This document shows, in pieces, positions 18,353-27,165 of a DNA stretch of 27,330 nt. The notes under the pieces were generated by a model, which saw nothing but the letters and a program-made list of their open reading frames with translations, searched no databases and had not been told where the DNA came from. Position numbers and translations under genes: made by a program. Source of the DNA: Isotricha intestinalis (lineage: Eukaryota > Ciliophora > Litostomatea > Vestibuliferida > Isotrichidae); NCBI GenBank assembly GCA_023807065.1, contig JAJJLU010003851.1:1-27330 (forward strand), written 5' to 3'. The first letter of the stretch is position 1, and the number at the start of each line of letters is the position of its first letter.

Positions 18353-18454
18353 TTTTTTTATTTAAAGTTTTTAATTTAAATTTTTTTTTCTGATTTTTTT
18401 TTTTTTGATTTATTTCTAAAATAATAAAGATTATATATTGAAATAAAAAATAAA
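18353..18454. promoter_or_regulatory. Very short divergent promoter region (102 nt)
   Basis: Only 102 nt separate two start codons that point outward. The half nearest the minus-strand gene is T-rich, with T-runs of up to 14, and the half nearest the plus-strand gene is A-rich, so each mRNA leader is A-rich. No TATA or initiator motif can be picked out of the A/T background. Confidence 0.4.
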
Positions 18455-18772
18455 ATGTCAATGAATAAAGAAAATAAAGTTTATAAAACATATGTTAAAA
18501 AAGTTTCTACATTATCAAAAACAACAATAAATACAAATGAAAATAATGAAATATTAAATCCAAAGATAAAAAAGCATATATCATTTAAAGAAAATTTTTT
18601 GACAATAATATATGTTGAATCTTGGAAAGATTTAAATTTTGATGTTTCTGAAATTGATCCTGAATGGAAAAAAGTAGAATCAAGTAATAATAATAATTTA
18701 AATGTTATTGAAAAAAAAAATATTAATAAAAATAAAGATAAAAAAATTTCATGTGATTGTGTTGTTTTTTAA
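18455..18772 (+). CDS. Small protein with C-terminal CaaX prenylation motif
   Basis: This protein of 105 residues ends in C-D-C-V-V-F. The last four residues fit a CaaX box, the signal for farnesyl or geranylgeranyl attachment, and the Cys two positions upstream could be palmitoylated. This suggests membrane anchoring. The preceding region is Lys-rich (KNKDKK), which would also favour membrane binding. The central part (about 40-75) has K-H-I-S-F, which fits the RVxF-type docking motif for protein phosphatase 1. It is followed by a short ordered segment IIYVESWKDLNFDVSE. I do not recognise a named family. It is a single exon, with the start in an A-run. Confidence 0.7.
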   Translation: MSMNKENKVYKTYVKKVSTLSKTTINTNENNEILNPKIKKHISFKENFLTIIYVESWKDLNFDVSEIDPEWKKVESSNNNNLNVIEKKNINKNKDKKISCDCVVF

Positions 18773-19215
18773 TTTATTATTTTTGTATGTTTTATTGGTA
18801 TTATTAATTTAATTTTTTTTATTAGATTATTTGATTTTTATTATTATTTTATTTACTTATAGTGATTGTATTGGTTATAAATTATATTTTTATCATTTTA
18901 ATAATTATTTTAAAATAAGAAAAATATTGATTATTTTTTTTATTTTAAATATAGTTTTATAGGTAAATTAATATATAACTCTTTATTTCATTAAAAACTT
19001 TATAAATAATCTTTATCATCAAATAATTCTTTTTTAAAATTAAATATTCACTTTCATCGAAAAAAAAAATAATTAAAAAAAATAAAAAATTAATTACATT
19101 TCAATATTCATAAACAAATAAAAAAACTTTCATTAAAAATAGTATTAAATCCTTAAAAAGATATAAAGCATAATTAAAAAAATAAAAACATCACAAAAAA
19201 AATTAAATAAAATCA
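18773..19215. other. Intergenic AT-rich spacer (443 nt)
   Basis: This spacer lies between two plus-strand genes. The first ~200 nt are T-rich and the last ~200 nt A-rich, consistent with a 3' end followed by a promoter and leader. No ORF, tRNA-like element or repeat is visible. Confidence 0.6.
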
Positions 19216-20260
19216 ATGATAAACAATACTTTATGGATGGGAGACATTTATCCTTGGATGACAGAGCAATTTATAATAGATTCATTTAATAAATTTGAAA
19301 AAAAAATTTCAGGAGTAAAATTTATAAAAGATAAAAAGACGAATAAAATAAAGAATTATTGTTTTATTATATTTCCAAATATACAAAATGCAAATGATGC
19401 TTTATTAAAATTAAAAGGAAAACAAATACCAAATACTCAATTAAAATTTAAATTAAATTGGGCAAATTATAATAATTCTTTTAATAAAAGTGTTTATGTA
19501 GGAAATTTAAAAAGTGAAATTAATGATATTGAATTATATAATTTTTTCAAAAAAAAATATGATAGTGTTCATTTTGCAATTGTGGTAAATGAAAATGGAG
19601 TTTCTAAATGTTTTGGTTTTGTTAATTTTACTAATGAAAATGATTATTTAAAATGTTTAAATGAAATGAATGGAATTAATTTTCATGGTAACTTTATTAA
19701 AGTTAAAGAACAAAAGAAAAAAGAAGAGAATGAGTTATTAAATTATAATAATAATAATCATATTATTAATAATATTAATAATAATAATATTAATTTAAAT
19801 GCTTTTGGTAATTTAAGTAATTCTTTTAGTACTAATACTCAAAGTTTAAGTAATTCAAGTTCTGGAAGTTTAAGTTTATTGGATAATATTAATTCCATTA
19901 ATTTTTATCCTAAAAATAAAAATGTGGAAAATTTAATATTAAGTAATTCTAAAATTTTAAATGTTAATAGTAATAATAATATTTCTTGTCCTTTTTCTTT
20001 TAATAATAATATAGATATTTTAGATAAACTTGATGAGAGTAATTTATATATTAAAATTAAACAAGCTATTGAATCAATGAAAGAATATTATAATAATTGT
20101 TATATGGGAGATAAATCTAAAATAAAAAGTAAGCTTTTTTATTTTATTAATTTTAGTTTCTAATATGTTCATATATTATTGTACTGGATATGATAATAAC
20201 AATAATTCTGATTTTTTTTATAATTATAAATCCTTTCCTTCTTGTAACGAAAATAACTAA
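19216..20260 (+). CDS. Two-RRM RNA-binding protein, SECp43/Nam8-like
   Basis: There are two RNA-recognition motifs. RRM1 (about 4-82) has RNP2 LWMGDI (6-11) and RNP1 KNYCFIIF (46-53). RRM2 (about 91-166) has RNP2 VYVGNL (93-98) and RNP1 KCFGFVNF (131-138). The opening T-L-W-M-G-D-x-x-P-W-M and the G-V-S-K-x-F-G-F-V-x-F of RRM2 are characteristic of the SECp43 (tRNA-Sec-associated protein 1)/Nam8/TIA-like group. SECp43 binds selenocysteine tRNA complexes; Nam8-type relatives act in splicing. An Asn/Ser-rich tail follows. Unspliced, the frame stops at 20161-20163 (315 residues). Removing a 28-nt GTAAG...TTTTAG intron at 20129-20156 extends it with a different ending to TAA at 20258-20260. I prefer the spliced model, since the downstream sequence looks coding. 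Confidence 0.82.
20129..20156 (+). other. Putative 28-nt intron in the RRM gene
   Basis: It starts GTAAGC and ends ATTTTAG, and its body is nearly all A/T. The borders resemble those of the ARPC5 intron. Splicing replaces a 4-codon-polar, Phe-rich end by 34 further codons in frame. It could instead be translated, which would give the shorter 315-residue form. Confidence 0.5.
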
Positions 20261-20688
20261 GATTTATTTATTCAATATTTATTGATTTTTTGTAATCTTC
20301 ATAAATATATAATTATTAAAAATTATGATTTTAGAGTTTTTAAAAGTGAAAATGATGTAAATAATCAAAATAATTACTCTAAGTTAAATAAAAATGCAAT
20401 GATATAATTAAGATTTTATTATTATTAAAAAAAATATTATATATAATATAAAACTAATAGGAAAGTATTAAGGTGACAAATTATTTTAAAATAAATATAA
20501 AAATTTAAAAATAAAATTCAATTCCATCAGGTTTCATAAATAAATATATAAAAATCTATATAAATATTTATATGTATATATAAATATCATTAAAAATATA
20601 TATATTATAATATAAATATAAAAAATTATTAAAAACAAAACAATTTTGAAGTTTAAAAATAAATTTATAATTTAAATAATTATAATTT
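20261..20688. other. Intergenic spacer between convergent genes (428 nt)
   Basis: Both neighbours end here, so the spacer holds two 3' ends. It contains TA-rich simple sequence and a 16-nt palindrome at 20558-20573. No gene is visible. Confidence 0.6.
20541..20625. repeat. TA-rich simple sequence with perfect 16-nt palindrome
   Basis: The tract consists of irregular ATATA/TATAA units. Positions 20558-20573 (ATATAAATATTTATAT) are a perfect self-complementary palindrome. In DNA this AT-rich such a palindrome can arise by chance. Confidence 0.6.
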
Positions 20689-22041
20689 TTAATTTTCATT
20701 AGCTTTTCCTTCTAATAGTTTTAATAAAAGCTTTTTTTCTCCAATTGATTTAGTACAATTTTTAAGTTTTGTATTTAAACTTTCTTTCATTTTATGTAAT
20801 AAATTTAATCCTTCTTCAGAAAAAGAATTTATAGATTTTTGTTCTTTTTTATTTTTATTATTTTCTTTTTCTTTAACAACATTTTTATTTTTACTATAAC
20901 TTTTATTTTTCTTTATTTCTTCAATAATAAATTGTTTAGTATTTCTACTATTATTACTTCCAGAAATATAATTTAACTTTGAATTAGGTTTATATTTATT
21001 TTTATTTTTATGAAAATTAAAAAATGTTTTTCTATAATTATCATTATGAGTATTTGAATTATTTTTTTTTTGTCTTCTGTTAAAGTAATTTTCATAATTT
21101 TCTTTAATATTATTATTATGTTCAATAGTATTATTTCTTTTTTGATTTTCAAATTTAGAATGATCAATATTTAAAAAAGGACTTTTTGACTTTTGATAAT
21201 AACTATTTTTTTTTTTTACTCCTAAAGTTTTATTAACATTAATAGTTAAATTATTAGGATTATTATTTAAATAATTTTTAATTTCTTGTTTAATTAAAAT
21301 ACTATTATCTACATTAGTAGAAAAATTATTATTATATTTAGTTTTAATATTAATTGTAGGAGAATTAAAATTACATAAATTATCATTTGAAATAGTAGAA
21401 TTTGGAGTATTAATATTAACATTATTTAAATTAAAGAATTGATTAATTGAATTTAAATTATTATTATTAAAATTTTCTTTATATAAAGAATAGTTTTTAA
21501 TAAAACTTAATATTCTATTTCTTGGTCCAATTGGAATATTCATTTCTTTTAAATCATCTTTTGTTAATAATAATAAATCATTAAAATCTATTTTATTAGA
21601 ATACATTTTTTCTAAATATATATTTCCAATTCCTAATTTATTAAAAATTAACTCCATTATATTTTTATCATTATTATAATCTATGTTTTTAATTTTTAAA
21701 TTTTTAACATTGAATATTGCACTTGAATAAGTATTCATTCTTTTATTTTGAAAGTTTAAATTATTATTTTCATTAATTGAATTATTTTCTGAGAGAAAAT
21801 TTTTTGAATGTTTCATTATATTTGTTTGAGAATTAATTGGAAAAATTACTTTTGAACGTTCTGAATGTTCATATTCATAATTACTAAATTTACTATTATT
21901 TCTTTGAAGTGTTTTTGTTGGATTAAAAGTAAATTTTTTTATTTGATTTTCTTGAATTTTATCACATATTCTTGGCTTTTCTTCTTCTAATATTTTTAAG
22001 TTGTTTAAATTAAAAAAATTAATTGGTTGTTGATTTGTCAT
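20689..22041 (-). CDS. SAM-domain protein with Asn-rich low-complexity regions
   Basis: This protein of 450 residues has one recognisable fold, a sterile alpha motif (SAM) at about 127-186. It begins with a helix I-M-E-L-I-F-N-K-L-G-I, then Y-L-E-K-M, then the core I-D-F-N-D-L-L-L-L-T-K-D-D-L-K-E-M-N-I. It ends with the helix G-P-R-N-R-I-L-S-F-I. SAM domains mediate homo- or hetero-oligomerisation, and some bind RNA. The flanks are basic, Asn/Lys/Ser-rich and probably disordered. A short amphipathic helix near the C-terminus (about 408-450) contains LLHKMKESLNTKL and KKLLLKLLEG and may be a coiled coil. There is no kinase or other catalytic domain, so this looks like a scaffold protein. The domain call is firm; partners are unknown. 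Confidence 0.87.
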   Translation of the reverse strand: MTNQQPINFFNLNNLKILEEEKPRICDKIQENQIKKFTFNPTKTLQRNNSKFSNYEYEHSERSKVIFPINSQTNIMKHSKNFLSENNSINENNNLNFQNKRMNTYSSAIFNVKNLKIKNIDYNNDKNIMELIFNKLGIGNIYLEKMYSNKIDFNDLLLLTKDDLKEMNIPIGPRNRILSFIKNYSLYKENFNNNNLNSINQFFNLNNVNINTPNSTISNDNLCNFNSPTINIKTKYNNNFSTNVDNSILIKQEIKNYLNNNPNNLTINVNKTLGVKKKNSYYQKSKSPFLNIDHSKFENQKRNNTIEHNNNIKENYENYFNRRQKKNNSNTHNDNYRKTFFNFHKNKNKYKPNSKLNYISGSNNSRNTKQFIIEEIKKNKSYSKNKNVVKEKENNKNKKEQKSINSFSEEGLNLLHKMKESLNTKLKNCTKSIGEKKLLLKLLEGKANEN

Positions 22042-22302
22042 TTTTTAATTTATTTAATTTTAAAAAAATATTACATTAATTGTATATTTTTTTATTGTTA
22101 TTTTATTTTTAATTTTTATTTTTTATAATTATAAAAATATTAAAAATTATAAAATTTTATTTTTTAAAAATTTTTTTCAAGATTTTTAATCCTTATTGAT
22201 ATTTAAGAATAATAAACAATAAATAAATTAATAAAAAGATTATTTAAATAATTTTTTAATAACAATTTCTTTTTTTCCTAAATTGTTTAAATCTTCAAAA
22301 TA

Positions 22303-23859
22303 TTATTTTTTAACTAATAAAATAATTCCAATATCATTAGAAAATACAATTTTCTCATTTTTTAAGACAACAAAAACATTACATTTAATTTTCTCCCCAC
22401 TTTTATGATTAAATATTTTTTTAAATTTTTATTTTCATATTTATATTTTACGAGATAATAATTATGATTATTATTTTCAACGGTATATAAATAATTGGAA
22501 AAAGAATTCATCATTATGACATTTTTAAAAATTTTATGCATTAAAACACTTTTTGAAATATAAATTGAACATATTTGAAATTTAGTTAATTGACATAATA
22601 ATATATTATTTATTACACACATATTAGTAATTGAATTAATTGATTCAATATCATTAATAGTATAAATATTTGAAACAGAAATTCCATTCAAATTGATTAT
22701 TTTTATTTAATATCCATATCTTCATAAATTTATTATTTGAAATAGAAATTAATACATTTTTTCTTATTTCAAAAACTTTTCTCATATTCAAATCATTAAT
22801 TGTTATTGTTTGTTCAATATGAGAATTATTATTAATTAATTTAACTAGTTTCATTCCATCATTTGTACATATTATTAAATTTCCATTATTTAATTGAATA
22901 AAAGAATTAATTCCATTAAAATCACCTATTGATAATTGAAGTTTAAAAGTATAATTCTGATATATGTTTGCTCTTTCGTTATTATAATAACCTATACTTC
23001 CATCATTTAATTGATATATATAATTTGCTATTTGAAAACCATTATCTAAAACCTTAAAGTCATATTCATTAAAATAATATAATTCTTTGAGAATAGAAAA
23101 ATATTTTTTAGTGGCTTCTTCTATTTTTTCATATTTTTTAATATCAATATTTATTTTTCTTAAATTTCGAATTATATAGTAATTTTTATATTTTCTATTA
23201 TTTTCATAATTATATGTATTCAATAATAAATTTATAAATTGAATTTCATTATCAAGTGTCTCTTGAAAATGACTAATTTTTAAAATAAAATTGTTTTTAA
23301 GTTTATCTAAATCTTCCTTCTTTTTTATAAGATTATTAACTTTCTCTTTAAAAAACTGTATTGATCTTTTTGAAGGATTTATTTCATTTAATGTTATTAA
23401 GTTATGATAATTATGGTCATTTCTACATTTATAACATATATTTTTATAACAATCAAAACAAAATAATTCAAATTGTTCTAAATGATTTTGACAAAAAAAA
23501 TCATAATCTCTTAATTATATTAATTTATGATTATTTTGATAATTGAATTTGCATGTATCACAAATAAATTTTTTACATTCAACACAATAAAATAATTTTT
23601 CATTTGTTTTTTCACATATTTCACATTCTTCGTTATTTAAACTATATTTGTTATAATTTTTAATATAATGATTTAATAAAATTTTTCCTTTATGATTATT
23701 TTGACATGAGTAATTTAGATATTGATTATTATTATCATAAAATAGATCAAGAGGGCATATTAAATTACAATTTGGGCATCTTGTAGTGTTTTTTAAATTC
23801 ATTATTAAATCTTGTTGATTAATTTTTTCTGTCATTTTATTTAAAAAAAATTTATTCAT
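22303..23859 (-). pseudogene. Decayed B-box zinc-finger / beta-propeller-like gene
   Basis: The frame from ATG at 23859 encodes an N-terminal Cys-rich unit (RCPNCNLICP) and a B-box-like finger with C-x2-C, C-x2-C, C-x2-C and a final His. An in-frame TAA at 23515-23517 follows. The same frame then continues with a second B-box (C-x2-H, C-x2-C, C-x2-C, H-x2-H), a Lys-rich coil, and propeller-like repeats (QLNDGSIGYY, QLNNGNLIICTNDG, NNKFMKIWIL) until 22654. Near 22654-22700 the coding sequence shifts to another frame. Near 22416-22422, a run of seven T, it shifts back to the original frame and ends at TAA 22303-22305. Removing a GT...AG segment around the stop would also delete zinc ligands, so splicing is an unlikely rescue. 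The architecture resembles TRIM-like or B-box/WD proteins. Sequencing error cannot be excluded. Confidence 0.65.
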
Positions 23860-24139
23860 AATTTATATTTATAGACAATTTTTAAAAATTAGTTTTTTTT
23901 TACAATTAATTATAAGATTATTTGAATCAATTCATTATTCTAATTAACCTATTTTTTTTTGAATTTATATATTGTATATAAATAATTCAGAAGATTTACT
24001 TAACATTTGATGAAATAAAAAAATATTAATTAAATAAAATTATGAAAATTATAAATCTTTAATAAATAAGTTTTTAATTTTTATCTTAGATAATTATAAA
24101 AATTATAAGACAAAAACTATTATTTTAAGAATTAATAAT

Positions 24140-25105
24140 ATGAAAGAAATAAACAAATCATTACAACTTTCGAAATATAATTCTTCAAAAATTTTATTTC
24201 CAAAATCAAAAATAGAAAACATAAAAAGAGAATTTTCTCGAAATTTCAAATTAAAAATAACAAAAAACTACTTAAATAATAGTGAAGAAATGAGAAAAAA
24301 TAAAAGTCTTCCTTTAATACCATCAAATGTAAATAAATTAAATAACTCTTTAAATTTTCGTGAAAAAATATCTTCAATTGTGAATGAAGTTAAAAATAAA
24401 CCAAAAAAAAGAAATAAATCTTCTTTTTTTGATAAAACTTCAAAAGAAATGTCTTTTTTATTAAGTTTAAAAATGTTTAAAATTTCAGATTCAAAAAGTA
24501 ATATTTTTGAAAAAAAAAATATTAAAAAAATGATTTTAAGAGATCATGGAATTTATAATTCTAATGAAAAAAATATTATCGAAAGATCTAATAAATTATA
24601 TAATAATGAAGACAACATTATTGCTAGTAAAAAGATCAAAGAAGAATTAGATAAATTAAATTATTCTTTTTATTTAAAAAATAATGATTTTATTTATAAT
24701 AGTTTTGAATATTTATGTAAAAAATGTTTAGATAATTATTATTTGAGAAAAATAAAAAGAAATAAAAAAAAAGCAAAAATTTTTTTAGATGAAATTTATA
24801 ATTTAGATTGTAAAGAATATGAAAAACTAGACTTAAAAAAAAAAAATAGTTTAAATAATCATTTAATATGTTATAATAATTTAAATAGAAAAATTAGAAT
24901 TCATAATTTAAATAAAAATAAAGTAGATATTGATAATGATGATTTATTAAATAAAAACGTAAAAGAATTAAAGAATAGATTAAAAAATATTAATTTTGAA
25001 ATTTATAAAATAGGAAATGATATAACTCCAAAATTTGTAAAAAAAAAATTAAAAGATAAAACCTTAAAACAATATAGAGGACTTAATGGAGTTTTTTTTA
25101 ATTAA
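24140..25105 (+). CDS. Lys/Asn-rich protein of unknown function
   Basis: This 321-residue protein is very basic. Its first ~110 residues are loosely structured, with a Leu/Pro patch NKSLPLIPSN near 54-63. The second half looks more folded. It includes an L-N-Y-S-F-Y-L-K-N-N-D-F segment (about 173-184), then YLCKKCLDNYYLRKIKRNKKK (about 192-212), containing a single C-x2-C pair. The C-terminal helix is NVKELKNRLKNINFEIYKIG (about 274-293). No second Cys pair is present, so a zinc site is not supported. There is no signal peptide or membrane segment. I do not recognise the family. It is divergent from the decayed B-box gene, with 280 nt between their starts, and 105 nt upstream of the next coiled-coil gene. 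Confidence 0.75.
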   Translation: MKEINKSLQLSKYNSSKILFPKSKIENIKREFSRNFKLKITKNYLNNSEEMRKNKSLPLIPSNVNKLNNSLNFREKISSIVNEVKNKPKKRNKSSFFDKTSKEMSFLLSLKMFKISDSKSNIFEKKNIKKMILRDHGIYNSNEKNIIERSNKLYNNEDNIIASKKIKEELDKLNYSFYLKNNDFIYNSFEYLCKKCLDNYYLRKIKRNKKKAKIFLDEIYNLDCKEYEKLDLKKKNSLNNHLICYNNLNRKIRIHNLNKNKVDIDNDDLLNKNVKELKNRLKNINFEIYKIGNDITPKFVKKKLKDKTLKQYRGLNGVFFN

Positions 25106-25210
25106 ATATATATAAATAAAATGATTATAAAATTTTTAAAAATTTTAGAAAAAAAATTAAATAAAAAAAAATATTAAAAACATAACTTATAAAATTAAAA
25201 ATATAAAAAG

Positions 25211-26752
25211 ATGAATAAAAAAAGAAATGAAGATGAAGATTTTTATTTACATGATCATTATTTTGGAGGAGAATCTCAAAGTGATTATTCTAATTCGTTA
25301 GATATGGAAATGCCAAAAAAAGAAGAATTAAAAAGAGAAGAAAAAAAAGATATTAAACATCAAATTCAATTAGTTCAAGATTTTGAAATAATAAGACAAA
25401 AAAAAAAAAGAGAAGATACTTTAATTACAAAAAGAAAATCTTTACTTAATATAAATAATAATAATAATCAATTTGTATTTGAAAATGAAAATGATTATAT
25501 TAATGCTATTAATGATTTAAAAATTAAATTAGAAAATGATAAAAAAAATCATGAATTAGAAATTAATAAAGTTAACAATGAAATAAGTGAAAAAGAAGAA
25601 TTAATTAAATCAATATCAAATATTAATTTAATTATGGAAAAAAATTTAAAAAAATTAACTTCTAAAGTAGAAAAATTAAATGATAATGAAAATTTTATAA
25701 AAAAAGAAAAAGAAGAACCAATAAAAATAGCTTTAAAAGTAAAAGAAAAAGATATAAAAAATGTTCAATCAATAGTAAATTTATTATCAAAAGAAAATAA
25801 AAATATGCAAAATATACTAGATAATTATACTGATTATGATAATAAGAGAGAATTATCAGATAGATTAATATTAAAAGAAAAAGAAAATAATATTTTAAAA
25901 AATGAAATTAAAACGTTAAAAATATTTAATAAAGATTATGATTATTGGGAAAAAGAAAAAGAAGATTTGAATTTAGCTATACAAGAATTAGAAAATAAAT
26001 TACAATTATCTCAAAGAGAAAATAGAGAAGGAAAAAAAGAAATAAAATTACTTGAAAATAAATATTATAATAATAGTAGAAATATTAGTCAAAAAATAAA
26101 AGACAAATTAAAACAAAAAGAAGAAACAAGTGAAGATTATGCTAAAAGTTTTGATTATTATAATTTAAAAAAACAAGAAAAAAAAAAATTATTAGAAATT
26201 AAATCTACCAAATATATTGCTAATTCTATTTATAATTTATTGTCTAATGAACAAAAAGAACAAATTAAAAATTTATATGGTGATGAAAATAAAGATAAAT
26301 ATGATATTTTAATTAAAAAAATTGAAGATTTAGAAAAATATAGAATTTCAAATAATATTAATGATTTAAATATTATTAAAAATCAAAATAATGAAATTAA
26401 TGATTTAGATGAGCAATTAAATTATTTAGAAAAATTAAGTAATGATAAATCTTCAAATATTAAAACTTTAGAAACTCAAATTAATGAATATAAAAATTAT
26501 AAGAAAACTTTACAAAAGAAAATTAATTCTTTAATTAAAGTATATGATGATTTAAAAGAAAAGAAAAAAAATAAAGAAAAAGAAAATAAAAATTTATTAA
26601 ATCAATGTACAGAACTTCAAAATTTAATTAAAGAAAATTGTAATGGATTAATTGAAGATGAAGAAATTAGTAAAATTACAAATTCTATTAAAAAAGAAAA
26701 AAATATAAGTAAAACTCCAAATTATAATAAAAATAAAAAAATTATTAAATAA
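25211..26752 (+). CDS. Coiled-coil protein, unknown function
   Basis: This protein of 513 residues opens with an acidic, His/Tyr-containing N-terminus (EDFYLHDHYFGGESQSDYS, about 9-27) that may be a conserved docking segment. A Lys/Glu-rich helix follows (about 33-75). Long coiled coils span roughly 95-310 and 365-490, broken by a region around 310-365 containing YIANSIYNLLSNEQKEQIKN. The tail is basic. There is no signal peptide, membrane segment or motor/ATPase motif. Candidate roles are structural (cytoskeletal or ciliary), inferred only from the coil. It is a single exon with TAA stop, on the same strand as and close behind the gene at 24140. Confidence 0.8.
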   Translation: MNKKRNEDEDFYLHDHYFGGESQSDYSNSLDMEMPKKEELKREEKKDIKHQIQLVQDFEIIRQKKKREDTLITKRKSLLNINNNNNQFVFENENDYINAINDLKIKLENDKKNHELEINKVNNEISEKEELIKSISNINLIMEKNLKKLTSKVEKLNDNENFIKKEKEEPIKIALKVKEKDIKNVQSIVNLLSKENKNMQNILDNYTDYDNKRELSDRLILKEKENNILKNEIKTLKIFNKDYDYWEKEKEDLNLAIQELENKLQLSQRENREGKKEIKLLENKYYNNSRNISQKIKDKLKQKEETSEDYAKSFDYYNLKKQEKKKLLEIKSTKYIANSIYNLLSNEQKEQIKNLYGDENKDKYDILIKKIEDLEKYRISNNINDLNIIKNQNNEINDLDEQLNYLEKLSNDKSSNIKTLETQINEYKNYKKTLQKKINSLIKVYDDLKEKKKNKEKENKNLLNQCTELQNLIKENCNGLIEDEEISKITNSIKKEKNISKTPNYNKNKKIIK

Positions 26753-27165
26753 AAAATAATGGAAACATTATTATAAATATATTATTTTTGATACAATAAT
26801 ATTATTTTTTGATATTAATATTATATAATTGTTTTTTTTTATTTTTTTTCATTTTTTTTTTTAATTTCAATCAAATAATTGTAAATTTATTTTTTTGATT
26901 AAATTCTTTTTGATTTTTTAAATTTATCTTCTAAATTTTATTTAAATTATTATAATATCAAAAATAATTTTATTATATAAAATATTTAAAGGAATTCAAA
27001 CATTAAGTGACATAATATTATTTTTTTCCTAGAAAATTTTTAATTTTCTTTATTTTTCTTTTCTACTTTTGAATTAATATTTTTATTTTACTATTATTAA
27101 CAGATAAACTATTATTAATATGAAATTTACAAAAAAAAGTATTATGAAGGTCAAATTTTTTAAAA
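26753..27165. other. Intergenic AT-rich spacer between convergent genes (413 nt)
   Basis: Both neighbouring genes end in this interval. It consists of T-runs and A/T-rich simple sequence. No ORF, RNA gene or clear terminator element is visible. Confidence 0.55.

Noticed and set aside
20558..20573. Perfect 16-nt palindrome as an attachment site or terminator
   Set aside because: It is pure A/T in a TA-rich simple-sequence tract between convergent genes. Such palindromes are expected by chance there.
22354..22700. Programmed +1 frameshifting of the Euplotes type
   Set aside because: No AAA-TAA-type shift site lies at the frame change, and an in-frame stop upstream already breaks the gene.
23490..23560. 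A GT...AG segment that would splice out the TAA in the B-box gene
   Set aside because: The donor would be GTGATA, unlike the other introns. Splicing would remove zinc ligands of the first B-box. It also would not explain the two later frameshifts.
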